Shown: positions 1 to 7,193, numbered from the stretch's first letter. The stretch: DNA of 64,000 bases from Candidatus Dormiibacterota bacterium (GCA_035532035.1 DATKRS010000004.1:124001-188000); one strand, 5' to 3'. Program-made: numbers and translations. The notes: generated by a model not told the origin, from the letters alone.

Positions 1-290
1 AGGAGGCGCCATCGCTCGTGCGGCGGGGCGGCACCGTCTCGCTCTTCGGAGGGCTGGCGGCTGGATCGCGCGTCAGCTTCGAGGCTGCGCGCCTGCATTA
101 CGACGAAGTTCGCGTGCGCAGCCCGTTCCATTTTACGCCGCGCGCCGTCAGGGATGCGCGGTACCTGCTCGTCGAGCGGCGCATCGACGTCGGGCCGCTG
201 ATCACGCATACGTATCCGCTGCACGAGATCGCGAGCGCGTTTGCGCGCCTCGATTCGGGCGAAGGCATGAAAGCGTGCATCGAGCCGTGA
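1..290 (+). CDS. Zinc-type medium-chain dehydrogenase, C-terminal part (cut by window start)
   Basis: The frame is open to the first base of the window, so only about the last 95 residues are seen. A Rossmann-end strand with the pattern GGTVSLFGGL is followed by a C-terminal tail with a LDSGEGMKACIEP ending, as in zinc-dependent alcohol/polyol dehydrogenases of the MDR superfamily, where the final residues return to the catalytic domain. Substrate cannot be read from this part. The stop codon overlaps the start of the next, related gene (GTGA), so the two dehydrogenases form one operon and probably act on the same or successive substrates. Confidence 0.75.
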   Translation, partial: EAPSLVRRGGTVSLFGGLAAGSRVSFEAARLHYDEVRVRSPFHFTPRAVRDARYLLVERRIDVGPLITHTYPLHEIASAFARLDSGEGMKACIEP

Positions 291-1285
291 GAGCCGCCGT
301 TCTCTATGCCGTCGACGATATTCGCATCGAAGAACGACCTGTTCCGCAGATCGCCGAAGGGGAGCTGCTCGTGCGGACGCACGCGTGCGGGATCTGCAGC
401 GGCGACGTCATGGGGTGGTACGTGAAACGCAAAGCGCCTTTGGTCTTCGGTCACGAGCCGGCGGGCGTCGTCGCGGCCGTGGGTCCGGGCGAGCCTCCGG
501 CGGACGATTCGGGCCGCGCGTTCGCCGCCGGAGACCGGGTCTTCGCACACCATCACGCACCATGCTTTGTCTGTGCGGCTTGCTCGCGTGGCGACTTCGT
601 GCAGTGCGAGCGGTGGCGCGCGAGCGCCATCGACCCCGGCGGCATGGCCGAATACTTTCGCGTTCCGCGCGAGAACGTGCGCGACACCCTGCGTCTTCCC
701 GACGACGTCTCGTTCGAAGATGCCTCGCTCGTAGAACCGCTCGCCTGCGTCGTGAAGTCGCTGCGCAGGGGCGCAGTGCGTGCGGGAGAGACGCTGCTCG
801 TGATGGGGCTCGGCATCATGGGGCAACTGCACGTGCTGGCCGCGCGCGCGCTCGGCGCGCGCGTGCTCGCGAGCGATTTCATCGAGACGCGCCGCGCTCT
901 CGCAGCGAAAAACGGCGCGCTCGCGCTCCATCCGCGAGAGGTCGAGGAGGGCGCGGACGTCGTCGTCTGCGGGCCCGGAACGCCGGAGGCGCTTGGGAGC
1001 GCGCTTGCGACCGTGCGGCCCGGAGGCACGGTCGTCATGTTCACCCCGTTCGATCCAGCCGCTCGTGCCGCATTCGATGCGGAGCGTTTCTATTTCAAGG
1101 ACTTGCGGCTCGTCGCGAGTTATTCCAGCGGACCGAACGACACGCGCGAAGCGCTGGCGCTCGTCGCGAGCGGCGTCGTATCCGCGAAAAGCGTCGGCGC
1201 GCAGACGTTTGCGCTCGAGGAGGCGGCGGCGGCCCACCGCGCGCTCGCGCAAGCGCAAATCGTCAAGCCGATCGTCGTCTTCTAG
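287..1285 (+). CDS. Zinc-dependent medium-chain alcohol/polyol dehydrogenase
   Basis: A 332-residue MDR enzyme expected to oxidise an alcohol or sugar alcohol with NAD(P). Visible features are the GroES-like N-terminal domain with catalytic zinc pattern CGICSGD and downstream GHEPAGVV, a structural-zinc region with several cysteines (CFVCAACSRGDFVQC), and a Rossmann fold around GLGIMGQLH. Start chosen as GTG 287, which overlaps the upstream stop by 4 nt, the dominant arrangement in this genome; GTG 275 would add only four residues. It lies directly behind another MDR gene. Specificity (sorbitol, threonine, other) is not assignable from sequence alone. Confidence 0.85.
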   Translation: MRAAVLYAVDDIRIEERPVPQIAEGELLVRTHACGICSGDVMGWYVKRKAPLVFGHEPAGVVAAVGPGEPPADDSGRAFAAGDRVFAHHHAPCFVCAACSRGDFVQCERWRASAIDPGGMAEYFRVPRENVRDTLRLPDDVSFEDASLVEPLACVVKSLRRGAVRAGETLLVMGLGIMGQLHVLAARALGARVLASDFIETRRALAAKNGALALHPREVEEGADVVVCGPGTPEALGSALATVRPGGTVVMFTPFDPAARAAFDAERFYFKDLRLVASYSSGPNDTREALALVASGVVSAKSVGAQTFALEEAAAAHRALAQAQIVKPIVVF

Positions 1286-1407
1286 ACGCGAGCTTGCGCG
1301 GTCTTAGGAATGGAGAGCAGGAGCAGGATCAACGCGAGGAAGACCCAGATTGCCGAGACGATCGGCGCGGCGTATGTGCCGTAGCCCGTCACGCCGGCGG
1401 AATCGCT
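1282..1407 (-). pseudogene. Remnant of a duplicated membrane protein gene (C-terminal fragment)
   Basis: About 41 codons ending at the stop at 1282 encode a segment with GVTGYGTYAAPIVSAIWVF that closely matches the last transmembrane segment (GVAGYGTYVTPILSGVWVL) of the intact membrane protein encoded immediately upstream on the same strand (1436-2101). Upstream of this segment the reading frame is only antisense/out-of-frame sequence of the intact gene, so no start or N-terminal part remains. Best read as the end of a tandem paralogue whose 5' part was deleted. The short length means coincidence is unlikely but expression is not expected. Confidence 0.6.
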
Positions 1408-1435
1408 GTGCGCGCCTCTTATGGGCAGCAGCGCC

Positions 1436-2101
1436 TTAAGCGGTATTCCTCGGCACCGAGACCATAAGCACGATCGACGCGATGAGGACCCAGACCCCCG
1501 AGAGAATCGGTGTGACGTACGTTCCATATCCCGCGACGCCCCAGGTGTCGCTCGTCGCGAAGACCGAGAGCGTGTAGACGAAGTCGACGATGAAGACCAA
1601 GTAGCCAAAGAGATTCAGCCATCCCGGCATCAAGCCCTTACGACGGGACTCGTGCGCCACGCCGAAAGCGAACGCGGCGAACGCGCCCATCGAAAAAACG
1701 AAGAGCACGACGTCGAAGACGTAGAGCGTCGGTAGTACGGCCGTCGCGCCGGGGCTCCGGATTGCAGCGGCAGCCAGGAGCGCCGAACTCGCGAGCGTGA
1801 GTGCGCCCCATATGACCGCACCGCCGCGACCCCACTGGCCGAGGCTGCGGTCGCCATCCGACGCATCGCGGAGATAGTCGAAGAGTCCGTACGCAAACCA
1901 GAGGATGAAGGCAACGGCGGGCACGGCGAGCCAGGCGCCGAGGGCCATGCCGAATGTGTGGGTCGAGAGAAACGCCGCCATCTCTGCCGACGTGGCCGAA
2001 ACCGGCGGAAACTGGCCCGGCAACACGCCGGAGAGCACGAAGAGAATAGCGCCCAGGATGCCCGAGTAGGCGGCGGAGCGCTCCATACGGCGATTTTGCA
2101 T
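1436..2101 (-). CDS. Multi-pass membrane protein, function unknown
   Basis: A 221-residue protein with about six hydrophobic segments, the first at residues 11-30 (ILGAILFVLSGVLPG), and short polar loops. No catalytic motif, signal peptide cleavage site or domain that I recognise. Start at ATG 2101; ATG 2086 (sixth codon, MERSAAYSG) is an equally reasonable alternative because neither has a clear ribosome binding site. It is divergent from the cupin gene and is followed by the decayed copy of its own C-terminus. Integral inner-membrane protein by composition; role unknown. Confidence 0.7.
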   Translation of the reverse strand: MQNRRMERSAAYSGILGAILFVLSGVLPGQFPPVSATSAEMAAFLSTHTFGMALGAWLAVPAVAFILWFAYGLFDYLRDASDGDRSLGQWGRGGAVIWGALTLASSALLAAAAIRSPGATAVLPTLYVFDVVLFVFSMGAFAAFAFGVAHESRRKGLMPGWLNLFGYLVFIVDFVYTLSVFATSDTWGVAGYGTYVTPILSGVWVLIASIVLMVSVPRNTA

Positions 2102-2157
2102 GCTTATGTCGCTTTGGCAGGCAGGCGTGCCGTTCCTCGGGCTAGGAACCCAATCGC

Positions 2158-2637
2158 ATGCGAAAGGTCAACACCAACGATATCGGGCCTCAGACGTGGT
2201 CGTCTCCGAAGGGGAGCTTTGCCGGCGAAGGCATCCAGATATCCGAGGCGCTCGGCCGAAAGCCGCTCTCGACGGATCTGCGCGAGCGCCATCCGTTCGA
2301 CGTCGAGATTCTGCGGATCCCACCCGGCAAAGTGGCGTATCCATATCATTCACATAGCGCGCAGTGGGAGTTCTATCACATCATCGCGGGATCGGGCAGC
2401 GTGCGTCACAGCGAGGGATCGACGCCGATCATTGCCGGCGACGCGTTCATCTTCGAGCCCGGCGAGCCGCATCAGCTCATTGCGGACCCCACGCAAACGC
2501 TCGTCGTCTACGTCGTTGCCGACAATCCCATCGGCGAATCGACGCATTATCCCGATAGCGACAAGTGGGCCGTACGCTCGCCGGAGCGACGCCTCATGCG
2601 CTCGGAGTCTTTGGACTACTTCGACGGCGAAGAGTAA
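2158..2637 (+). CDS. Cupin-domain protein
   Basis: A 159-residue single-domain cupin. Both cupin motifs are clear: motif 1 around residues 56-78 has His64-x-His66-x4-Glu71 (HSHSAQWEF), and motif 2 around 94-105 has GDAFIFEPGEPHQL with His105, so the full set of metal ligands (two His, Glu, His) is present. It is probably a soluble metal-binding protein, acting as an isomerase, dioxygenase or binding protein on a small molecule; the family is too broad to name a substrate. Divergent from the membrane protein gene, with a weak AGGA-type ribosome site about 10 nt before ATG. Confidence 0.85.
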   Translation: MRKVNTNDIGPQTWSSPKGSFAGEGIQISEALGRKPLSTDLRERHPFDVEILRIPPGKVAYPYHSHSAQWEFYHIIAGSGSVRHSEGSTPIIAGDAFIFEPGEPHQLIADPTQTLVVYVVADNPIGESTHYPDSDKWAVRSPERRLMRSESLDYFDGEE

Positions 2638-2739
2638 GGAAGTAGGACGGCCTCAGGCGCCTCAGATGTATCGTCTTGACCCGAGCAAGAGATCGAAGAG
2701 ATCTTCGAATACGTTACCAAGCCAAGGAGCCTGCCGCCG

Positions 2740-3066
2740 ATGACGGGAGCCATTCAGTTCTCCTTCGGGCGCACCATCCTAGGTGCTATCGGCGGGTTAA
2801 TCCTCTGCATAGTTGCAGCGTTTGTCGCGGGGCTACGCGAGTGCGGGCCATCATTGGCTGGTGAAGCGCCAGTGGTTGCACTTCTGGGGCCCATATTCTA
2901 TTGGAAAGGCGCGCTTGCCGTCGTGATCATCAGCGCCGTATTCGGCGGCCTTATCAAGATGCGCGGATCAGTGATTCTTCTCACCTTCCTTCTTGTTGCG
3001 CTGGCGATGATTGGCGCCGCGTGGTTGCTCGTGCCTCCGCTGGAGGGTGGATGCACTCCCATCTAG
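2740..3066 (+). CDS. Small membrane protein, unknown
   Basis: A 108-residue hydrophobic protein with three likely membrane segments (about 10-32, 52-70 and 76-97) and a short tail containing Cys (EGGCTPI). AAGGAG lies about 11 nt before the ATG, which supports translation. No family recognised. Base composition drops here compared with the cupin gene, marking the left end of the accessory segment. It could also be an orphan without function; the hydrophobic pattern and ribosome site favour a real gene. Confidence 0.5.
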   Translation: MTGAIQFSFGRTILGAIGGLILCIVAAFVAGLRECGPSLAGEAPVVALLGPIFYWKGALAVVIISAVFGGLIKMRGSVILLTFLLVALAMIGAAWLLVPPLEGGCTPI

Positions 3067-3115
3067 CGAAGCGGTGGCGCAAGGGCCTTGCGCCCCGGTC
3101 GCGCTGCCAAGTCTC

Positions 3116-3283
3116 CTATTCATCAGGAGTAGACCGCTTCGTGGGCTCAGCGATCTTCTCAACAATCTCTTCGACCTCTTCCTCGGCTTTCTTGAGGTCC
3201 TCTTTGGAAACGGAGAAGATGCGCCTCGCGAACTCCTCGAAGCGTTGCATCGGCGTGTCGCCGTCGCGAGACTTACGTTTCAT
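3116..3283 (-). CDS. Small charged protein (55 aa)
   Basis: Starts ATG 3283 and ends TAG 3116. The start overlaps the stop of the upstream membrane protein gene by one base (TAATG), a typical coupling arrangement. The sequence has a basic N-terminus (MKRKSRDGD), the segment FEEFARRIFSVSKEDLKKAE, and a long acidic helix. I know this pattern (phenylalanine-rich helix followed by V-S/P-K-E-D/E) from short conserved proteins found on mobile elements and near toxin-antitoxin loci, but no function is established. Length, coupling and amphipathic helix make it a likely real gene. Confidence 0.6.
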   Translation of the reverse strand: MKRKSRDGDTPMQRFEEFARRIFSVSKEDLKKAEEEVEEIVEKIAEPTKRSTPDE

Positions 3284-4221
3284 TATTGGTGTATATCGGG
3301 AAACCGAACGATGTGTTTGCCGCCAAATGCTGTGGGCGCGCGGCTGTGTTGCGGGAAGGTTGCGCCATGCACATCCGTCAGATTCGTCTGAGTCGGGTCA
3401 GCGATGGCTACAGCCTGATAGCCCGTGCGGTCGATCAGCACTATTCGAAGCTCTTGTACGTAGCTCTCGTCTTTGGGATAGGCGAAAAACACCCATCCCG
3501 ATACGACCCCGCCTGGTTGTATTGGGCGTTCAGTTTCAATGCCTAGGTCCATCGCCCTCGGCATAGGCCAACCAACTCCAAACCGATTCGACGAGAAATA
3601 ATAGTCAACTCCGTCGTCTTGGTCCGGCATTGTTGCAAGCGGAACCCACTGCCCATCTATCAGGGCTTGAGCCTCGTACTTCGCAAGCCAAAGCTCCGTC
3701 GCTCCGTTGAAGAGGCGGATGTAGACGGAGGCATTTACTGGACTAACAACGTCGTGCGAGGGTACATATGCGAACCATCCTGCTGCGGTTGAGGCAGAGC
3801 CCTTTGACCAGTAAGCATAGGGAATCGCGGCAACGAATAACGGGGGCCGCAGATGCTCATATGCTGTGGCTCCAATAACCCCTAGAAAAGTAACTACTAC
3901 CAAGATCGTCATTGGGATAGGCCAGGGTTGCTCTATTCTCGGTACAGGAGCATTCGGCACAAGCAGCGGCATGGACAGACGCTGCTCCTTCTGTTCAATG
4001 CTCAGGTACGCGCTATAGACGCTACCGATCATCAGGGCCACCAGCATCGCTATAATGAGAGCAGCGCCTAGGACAACGTGATTGAGCAGCACGACGGCAA
4101 ATCCGAGAATCCCGACGATCTCGGAACTCACGCGAAACGCCTTCGGCGTGCTGTCCCACGCGAGTTGCACGAATCCGGCTGGACCTTTAGCCACAACGGG
4201 CACGGTTCGCCCGCATGCCAC
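3283..4221 (-). CDS. Membrane protein with large extracytoplasmic domain, unknown
   Basis: A 312-residue protein with membrane segments near residues 35-75 (two adjacent helices) and about 105-122, followed by a soluble C-terminal region of about 190 residues rich in beta-type sequence (for example VSGWVFFAYP). No known domain recognised. Codon use is visibly AT-richer than in the surrounding housekeeping genes. Coupled to the 55-residue protein downstream by a TAATG junction. Likely accessory cargo of the 2.7-7.1 kb segment. Confidence 0.6.
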   Translation of the reverse strand: MACGRTVPVVAKGPAGFVQLAWDSTPKAFRVSSEIVGILGFAVVLLNHVVLGAALIIAMLVALMIGSVYSAYLSIEQKEQRLSMPLLVPNAPVPRIEQPWPIPMTILVVVTFLGVIGATAYEHLRPPLFVAAIPYAYWSKGSASTAAGWFAYVPSHDVVSPVNASVYIRLFNGATELWLAKYEAQALIDGQWVPLATMPDQDDGVDYYFSSNRFGVGWPMPRAMDLGIETERPIQPGGVVSGWVFFAYPKDESYVQELRIVLIDRTGYQAVAIADPTQTNLTDVHGATFPQHSRAPTAFGGKHIVRFPDIHQ

Positions 4222-4261
4222 GCTCCCCCGGCCATCACGAGGGCTGGTGACTCATGTGGCT

Positions 4262-4291
4262 TTGCCTACAAAAGCGCGGTTGCCCATAAAA
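4262..4291. repeat. Left TGCCYAYAAAA repeats (two adjoining units)
   Basis: Two adjoining direct units, TTGCCTACAAAAGCGCGG (4262-4279) and TTGCCCATAAAA (4280-4291). The same motif recurs at 7078-7137 in direct and inverted orientation, and I found it nowhere else in the window. The copies bracket the transposase and four of the small accessory genes. They could be element ends, or binding sites for a replication or regulatory protein. Confidence 0.55.
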
Positions 4292-4379
4292 TCAACCCGC
4301 TGCACAAAAATCACCCCGAAATTCACACGCGGTCCACAAGGAATCCCAGGGGACCCGGTAGCGAACGTATGTTTTCAGC

Positions 4380-4399
4380 GAGTCGCGATCTTGCGACTC
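4380..4399. promoter_or_regulatory. Inverted repeat ahead of the 52-aa gene
   Basis: GAGTCGC, a 6-nt spacer, then GCGACTC: a perfect 7-bp inverted repeat ending 14 nt before the AAGGAG ribosome site of the small gene at 4425. It could be an operator or an RNA hairpin near the 5' end of that message. No further evidence separates the two readings. Confidence 0.35.
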
Positions 4400-4424
4400 A
4401 CCCCTGAATAATAAGGAGTCCCAA

Positions 4425-4583
4425 ATGGCCGAGAAGGAAAAGCCAACCGGCAAGCTCGCAAGCGCCGCCGCGAAGGCTCTCCACGACCCAAGAACGGCGA
4501 CCCCGGCGATCATACGGAGCCTCGCCGCGCGCGTACTCGACTCGGAGAAGAACGACCCCCAACCCCACAAGAAGGGGAAGTAG
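4425..4583 (+). CDS. Small basic protein (52 aa) of mobile-element type
   Basis: ATG 4425 is preceded by a good ribosome site (AAGGAG at 4413-4418, 6 nt spacing). The product begins MAEKEKPTGKLASAAAKAL and continues with RSLAARVLDSEK and a lysine-rich end. Short proteins with the pattern S-A-A-A-K-A-L ... S-L-A-A-x-V-L are widespread in environmental and mobile genomes; their function is unknown. The last 25 codons overlap, convergently, the end of the minus-strand gene 4510-4839. Confidence 0.65.
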   Translation: MAEKEKPTGKLASAAAKALHDPRTATPAIIRSLAARVLDSEKNDPQPHKKGK

Positions 4584-4839
4584 GCAACTTCTCAACCGAG
4601 ACAATAGCACCGGCAGGGATGACCATGATGCCACTACCCTGCCGGTTTTCTTTTTCGTCCGGGTATGCGATATGAGGAGCAACCGTCTTTGATCGCTCGT
4701 CCTCGGCTATTAGGTAGCCGACCGAAACGCACTCCAGCGAATCGACGCCGCGCCATTCTTTGAGATCGTGCCATCCGCGCGGGCTGCTGCTATCCAGCCA
4801 TATAATTCGCACCAGGGGCCACGGCAACCGTTCCCTCAT
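4510..4839 (-). CDS. Conserved small accessory protein, unknown
   Basis: A 109-residue protein with the run VRIIWLDSSSPRGWHDLKEW, then CVSVGYLIAED, TVAPHIAYPDE and GIMVIPAGAIVSVEKL. This order (W-x-D-S ... S-V-G-Y-L ... V-A-P-H-I ... M-x-I-P) is one I recognise from small proteins of phages and integrated elements without known function. The last 24 residues overlap the opposite-strand small gene and look like read-through tail. It follows the zinc-ribbon gene by 18 nt on the same strand, so both probably share the promoter at 5014-5042. Confidence 0.65.
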   Translation of the reverse strand: MRERLPWPLVRIIWLDSSSPRGWHDLKEWRGVDSLECVSVGYLIAEDERSKTVAPHIAYPDEKENRQGSGIMVIPAGAIVSVEKLPTSPSCGVGGRSSPSRVRARRGSV

Positions 4840-4857
4840 GCTGCCGCCCCCGCTAGA

Positions 4858-5007
4858 TCAGCGGCTTTTCTTGCGCTCCTGGCGCGGCGTATTCCAATAT
4901 GGGCTCTTGCACCTTGGGCAGACCCGAGGCTCCTGGTCCTTATCTCGGGGAAGCCATTCGTGATCGCACCGCTCGCAGCGGTAGCCCGTGAGTTTGACCT
5001 TCGGCAT
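4858..5007 (-). CDS. Small zinc-ribbon protein (49 aa)
   Basis: Starts ATG 5007, stops TGA 4858. The product contains YRCERCDHEWLPR and RVCPRCKSPYWNTPR, two CxxC pairs about 22 residues apart, forming a rubredoxin-like zinc ribbon. Such short single-ribbon proteins ending in a K-S-P-Y-W-N motif are common on mobile elements. A strong sigma-70-type promoter (5014-5042) places the transcription start at or next to the ATG, with no ribosome site, so the message is probably leaderless. First gene of a two-gene minus-strand unit, divergent from the transposase. Confidence 0.7.
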   Translation of the reverse strand: MPKVKLTGYRCERCDHEWLPRDKDQEPRVCPRCKSPYWNTPRQERKKSR

Positions 5008-5013
5008 GGCCCC

Positions 5014-5042
5014 ACTATATACCCTAAAGGAATACCCGTCAA
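5014..5042 (-). promoter_or_regulatory. Promoter of the zinc-ribbon gene
   Basis: On the minus strand: TTGACG (5042-5037), 17-nt spacer, TATAGT (5019-5014). The predicted start is about 5007, the A of the start codon, implying a leaderless message. The spacer contains GGTATTCC, echoed as GGTATATTCC in the divergent transposase promoter, so a shared regulator is possible. Confidence 0.65.
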
Positions 5043-5058
5043 GTATATCCTCTTGGGG

Positions 5059-5087
5059 TTGACGAGAGCCTTCCTCTGTGGTATATT
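5059..5087 (+). promoter_or_regulatory. Promoter of the transposase gene
   Basis: TTGACG (5059-5064), 17-nt spacer, TATATT (5082-5087): close to the sigma-70 consensus with ideal spacing. It is followed by an ideal ribosome site (AGGAGG 5104-5109) 8 nt before the ATG at 5118. It lies back to back with the zinc-ribbon promoter, with 16 nt between the two -35 boxes. Confidence 0.7.
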
Positions 5088-5117
5088 CCTAGTAGAGATA
5101 TACAGGAGGGTACAGGG

Positions 5118-6341
5118 ATGGAAGCACGGGAGCAACGGGGCTTGGAGATCGCCGCAAAGACGCACCTGGAGCAGGGCAAGGGCGGCAAATGGCTCGTGCC
5201 CTCGTCCAAGGGCGACGGCTCCTACACCGTGGACCCGACCGTGTGGGATGGGACGACCTGCACTTGCCCCGACTACGAGTTGCATCGGTCGGCCTGCAAG
5301 CACGTCTATGCCGTCGAGTACACCATCCGCCGCGAGACGAAGGCCAAGGACGGAACGGTGACGACCGAGACGATCACCTACCGCCAGGAGTGGAGCGCAT
5401 ACAATGCCGCGCAGACAAACGAGAAGGCGCGCGTTGCCGAGCTTCTGCACGATCTCTGCTCGGTAATCGACAACCCAATTCAGAAGCGCGGTCGCCCGCG
5501 TCTTGCGCTCGCAGACTCGACCTTCTGCGCCGCGATGAAAGTCTATTGCGGAATGTCGGCCCGTCGCACCGCCGTCGATCTTCGGGAGCTTGCCGCTCGC
5601 GGCTTCATCGACCGTGCACCGCACTACAACTCCGTGCTCAATGCGCTGGAGAACCCTGACTTGACGCCGATTCTCAAGGCTCTTATCGAGGAGAGCGCGA
5701 GTCCGCTCGCCGCGCTCGAAACGGACTTCGCCGCCGATTCCTCGGGCTTCTCCACGAACACCTATGCTCGATGGTACGATCACAAGTACGGTCGCGAGAC
5801 GAGCTACAACCGCTGGCTCAAGGCGCATATCATGGTTGGAACCCGTACGAACGTCGTCACGAGCGTCGAGGTGACGGAATCGAACGTCAACGACTCCCCG
5901 ATGCTTCCCGCGCTCCTCAACACGTCGGCCAAGCGGTTTCAAATGAAGCGCGTCTCCGCCGATAAGGGCTACCTTGCGGAGTCGAACGTCCTGGCGATCA
6001 CCGCGCACGGTGCCGAACCATTCATCGCGCCGAAGGTCAACACCGCATTCACTCGTCCGCTTGACGCAAGCCGCAGAAAAGCCGCCGCATGGGACAAGAT
6101 GCTCGGCTACTACCTGTATCGCAGAGAGGACTTTCTGAAGCACTACCATCGCAGGTCCAACGTCGAAACAACCTTCGCCATGATTAAGGCCAAGTTCGGG
6201 AGCCGCGTTCGTTCTAAGACTGCTATCGCGGCCACGAATGAGGTCCTCTGTAAGGTTCTCTGCCACAACCTGTGCGTGTTGGTGCAGTCCGCGTACGAGC
6301 TTGGAATCGAAGCGACGTTCTGGGGAAAGCAAAGCGCCTAG
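5118..6341 (+). CDS. DDE transposase with N-terminal SWIM zinc finger
   Basis: A 407-residue protein. Residues 48-62 carry CxC and CxH (CTCPDYELHRSACKH), the SWIM zinc-finger pattern expected to bind DNA or protein. The rest resembles IS4/IS5-like DDE transposases: Asp207 (AADSSGF), Asp282 (SADKGYL) and Glu350 in HYHRRSNVETTF, followed by a conserved NEVLCKVLCHN region. All three catalytic acids are present and the gene looks intact. Strong promoter and ribosome site upstream. Clear terminal inverted repeats directly flanking this gene were not found; the only candidate ends are the TGCCYAYAAAA repeats about 0.8 kb away on each side. Confidence 0.85.
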   Translation: MEAREQRGLEIAAKTHLEQGKGGKWLVPSSKGDGSYTVDPTVWDGTTCTCPDYELHRSACKHVYAVEYTIRRETKAKDGTVTTETITYRQEWSAYNAAQTNEKARVAELLHDLCSVIDNPIQKRGRPRLALADSTFCAAMKVYCGMSARRTAVDLRELAARGFIDRAPHYNSVLNALENPDLTPILKALIEESASPLAALETDFAADSSGFSTNTYARWYDHKYGRETSYNRWLKAHIMVGTRTNVVTSVEVTESNVNDSPMLPALLNTSAKRFQMKRVSADKGYLAESNVLAITAHGAEPFIAPKVNTAFTRPLDASRRKAAAWDKMLGYYLYRREDFLKHYHRRSNVETTFAMIKAKFGSRVRSKTAIAATNEVLCKVLCHNLCVLVQSAYELGIEATFWGKQSA

Positions 6342-6410
6342 TAATGAACGAATCATCGGTGGGGCTTTCGGTTAGCAACGAAGAACCAGGCAACGCACGA
6401 CGCAATTCCA

Positions 6411-7058
6411 ATGGAGGATAATGCGAACGCTGCTAAAACCGCATCTTCCAGAATGTCAAGGTTGGCGGTGCTAGGCCACGATTTAGACTGGTGGAATGGG
6501 GTAATGCTCTTGTCGCTGCTGTTCGCGGCACTTGTGGCATTTGCGGTCGCTGGAACGACTAGCATTGTCATCCATCTCCAGCGACAAGAGGCCCAGGCAG
6601 CCAAAGTTACAATCGCATCTCTAGAGAACGATGCCGCACAGGCACGCCTTGAACAGGAACGCCTCAAAGAGCAACTCGCGTGGCGTGTTATACCGTCAGC
6701 TAACGCGGTGATATTAGAACGGATACTAGCTGCCCACCCTGGTTCCGTTAATCTAAAGTTCACCACTGGCGACTCGGAGGCTATATATTTAGCCGTGCAA
6801 TTCTCTAGGATTTTTGAGCAAGCGCATTGGCGCGTTGCTTCAGGTGCCCTCTCGTTCACGGGCGCAGTAGTCTTCGGAATACGGTTGTTACCTGGCTCGG
6901 CAGGGCCGGACGGCCAAACGCTAAGAGAGGCGTTGTCGGCAGCCGGCATGCCATTCTCAACCGAGGCCCTCCCACCGGTCACTATGGAGTTCGCTATGGG
7001 CAATTTTCCGAACGCGCCCACGTTGATGATCGGCTCAAAGTCGCCGCCTGCCATATAG
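6411..7058 (+). CDS. Membrane-anchored coiled-coil protein, unknown
   Basis: A 215-residue protein with one membrane helix at about residues 29-55 (WWNGVMLLSLLFAALVAFAV), then a heptad-like coiled coil of about 45 residues rich in Glu, Gln and Arg, then a globular C-terminal domain of about 120 residues. This layout (WWN near the helix, coiled coil, small alpha/beta end) recurs in accessory regions of many bacteria without known function. No clear ribosome site. Inside the repeat-bracketed segment, so probably cargo. Codon use matches the AT-richer accessory genes. Confidence 0.6.
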   Translation: MEDNANAAKTASSRMSRLAVLGHDLDWWNGVMLLSLLFAALVAFAVAGTTSIVIHLQRQEAQAAKVTIASLENDAAQARLEQERLKEQLAWRVIPSANAVILERILAAHPGSVNLKFTTGDSEAIYLAVQFSRIFEQAHWRVASGALSFTGAVVFGIRLLPGSAGPDGQTLREALSAAGMPFSTEALPPVTMEFAMGNFPNAPTLMIGSKSPPAI

Positions 7059-7077
7059 GTTGGCGCGCAGCCGACGC

Positions 7078-7137
7078 TTGCCCATAAAAGCACGGCGCTG
7101 CCCACAAAAGAGGGCCACAAACGCCCTTTATGGGCAA
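7078..7137. repeat. Right TGCCYAYAAAA repeats, direct and inverted
   Basis: Contains TTGCCCATAAAAGCACGG (7078-7095), CTGCCCACAAAAGAGGGC (7098-7115) and the inverted copy TTTATGGGCAA (7127-7137). The first and last form an 11-bp perfect inverted repeat. With the left copies at 4262-4291 they bracket about 2.8 kb of accessory genes. The right edge is only about 20 nt from the ribBA promoter. Confidence 0.55.
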
Positions 7138-7158
7138 ACCCGACTCATGTATATCGAC

Positions 7159-7187
7159 TTGACATTCGTAAACTCCCATTCTAATCT
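7159..7187 (+). promoter_or_regulatory. Promoter of ribBA
   Basis: TTGACA (7159-7164), 17-nt spacer, TAATCT (7182-7187). The expected start point (about 7193-7195) coincides with the GTG start codon of ribBA at 7194, and no ribosome site is visible, so the message should be leaderless. There is no room for, and no sign of, an FMN riboswitch between this promoter and the gene. Confidence 0.7.
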
Positions 7188-7193
7188 TGACGT

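Noticed and set aside
98-1258. 386-codon minus-strand frame opposite the dehydrogenases
   Set aside because: Composition is that of an antisense frame; the plus strand shows full MDR motifs.
4836-6356. 506-codon minus-strand frame across the transposase
   Set aside because: Antisense of a transposase with intact DDE acids and its own promoter and ribosome site; the true minus-strand gene here is the 49-aa zinc ribbon at 4858-5007 in another frame.
7138-7193. FMN riboswitch upstream of ribBA
   Set aside because: Only about 55 nt separate the repeats from the gene, and the promoter sits directly at the start codon; no conserved FMN stems or loops are visible.
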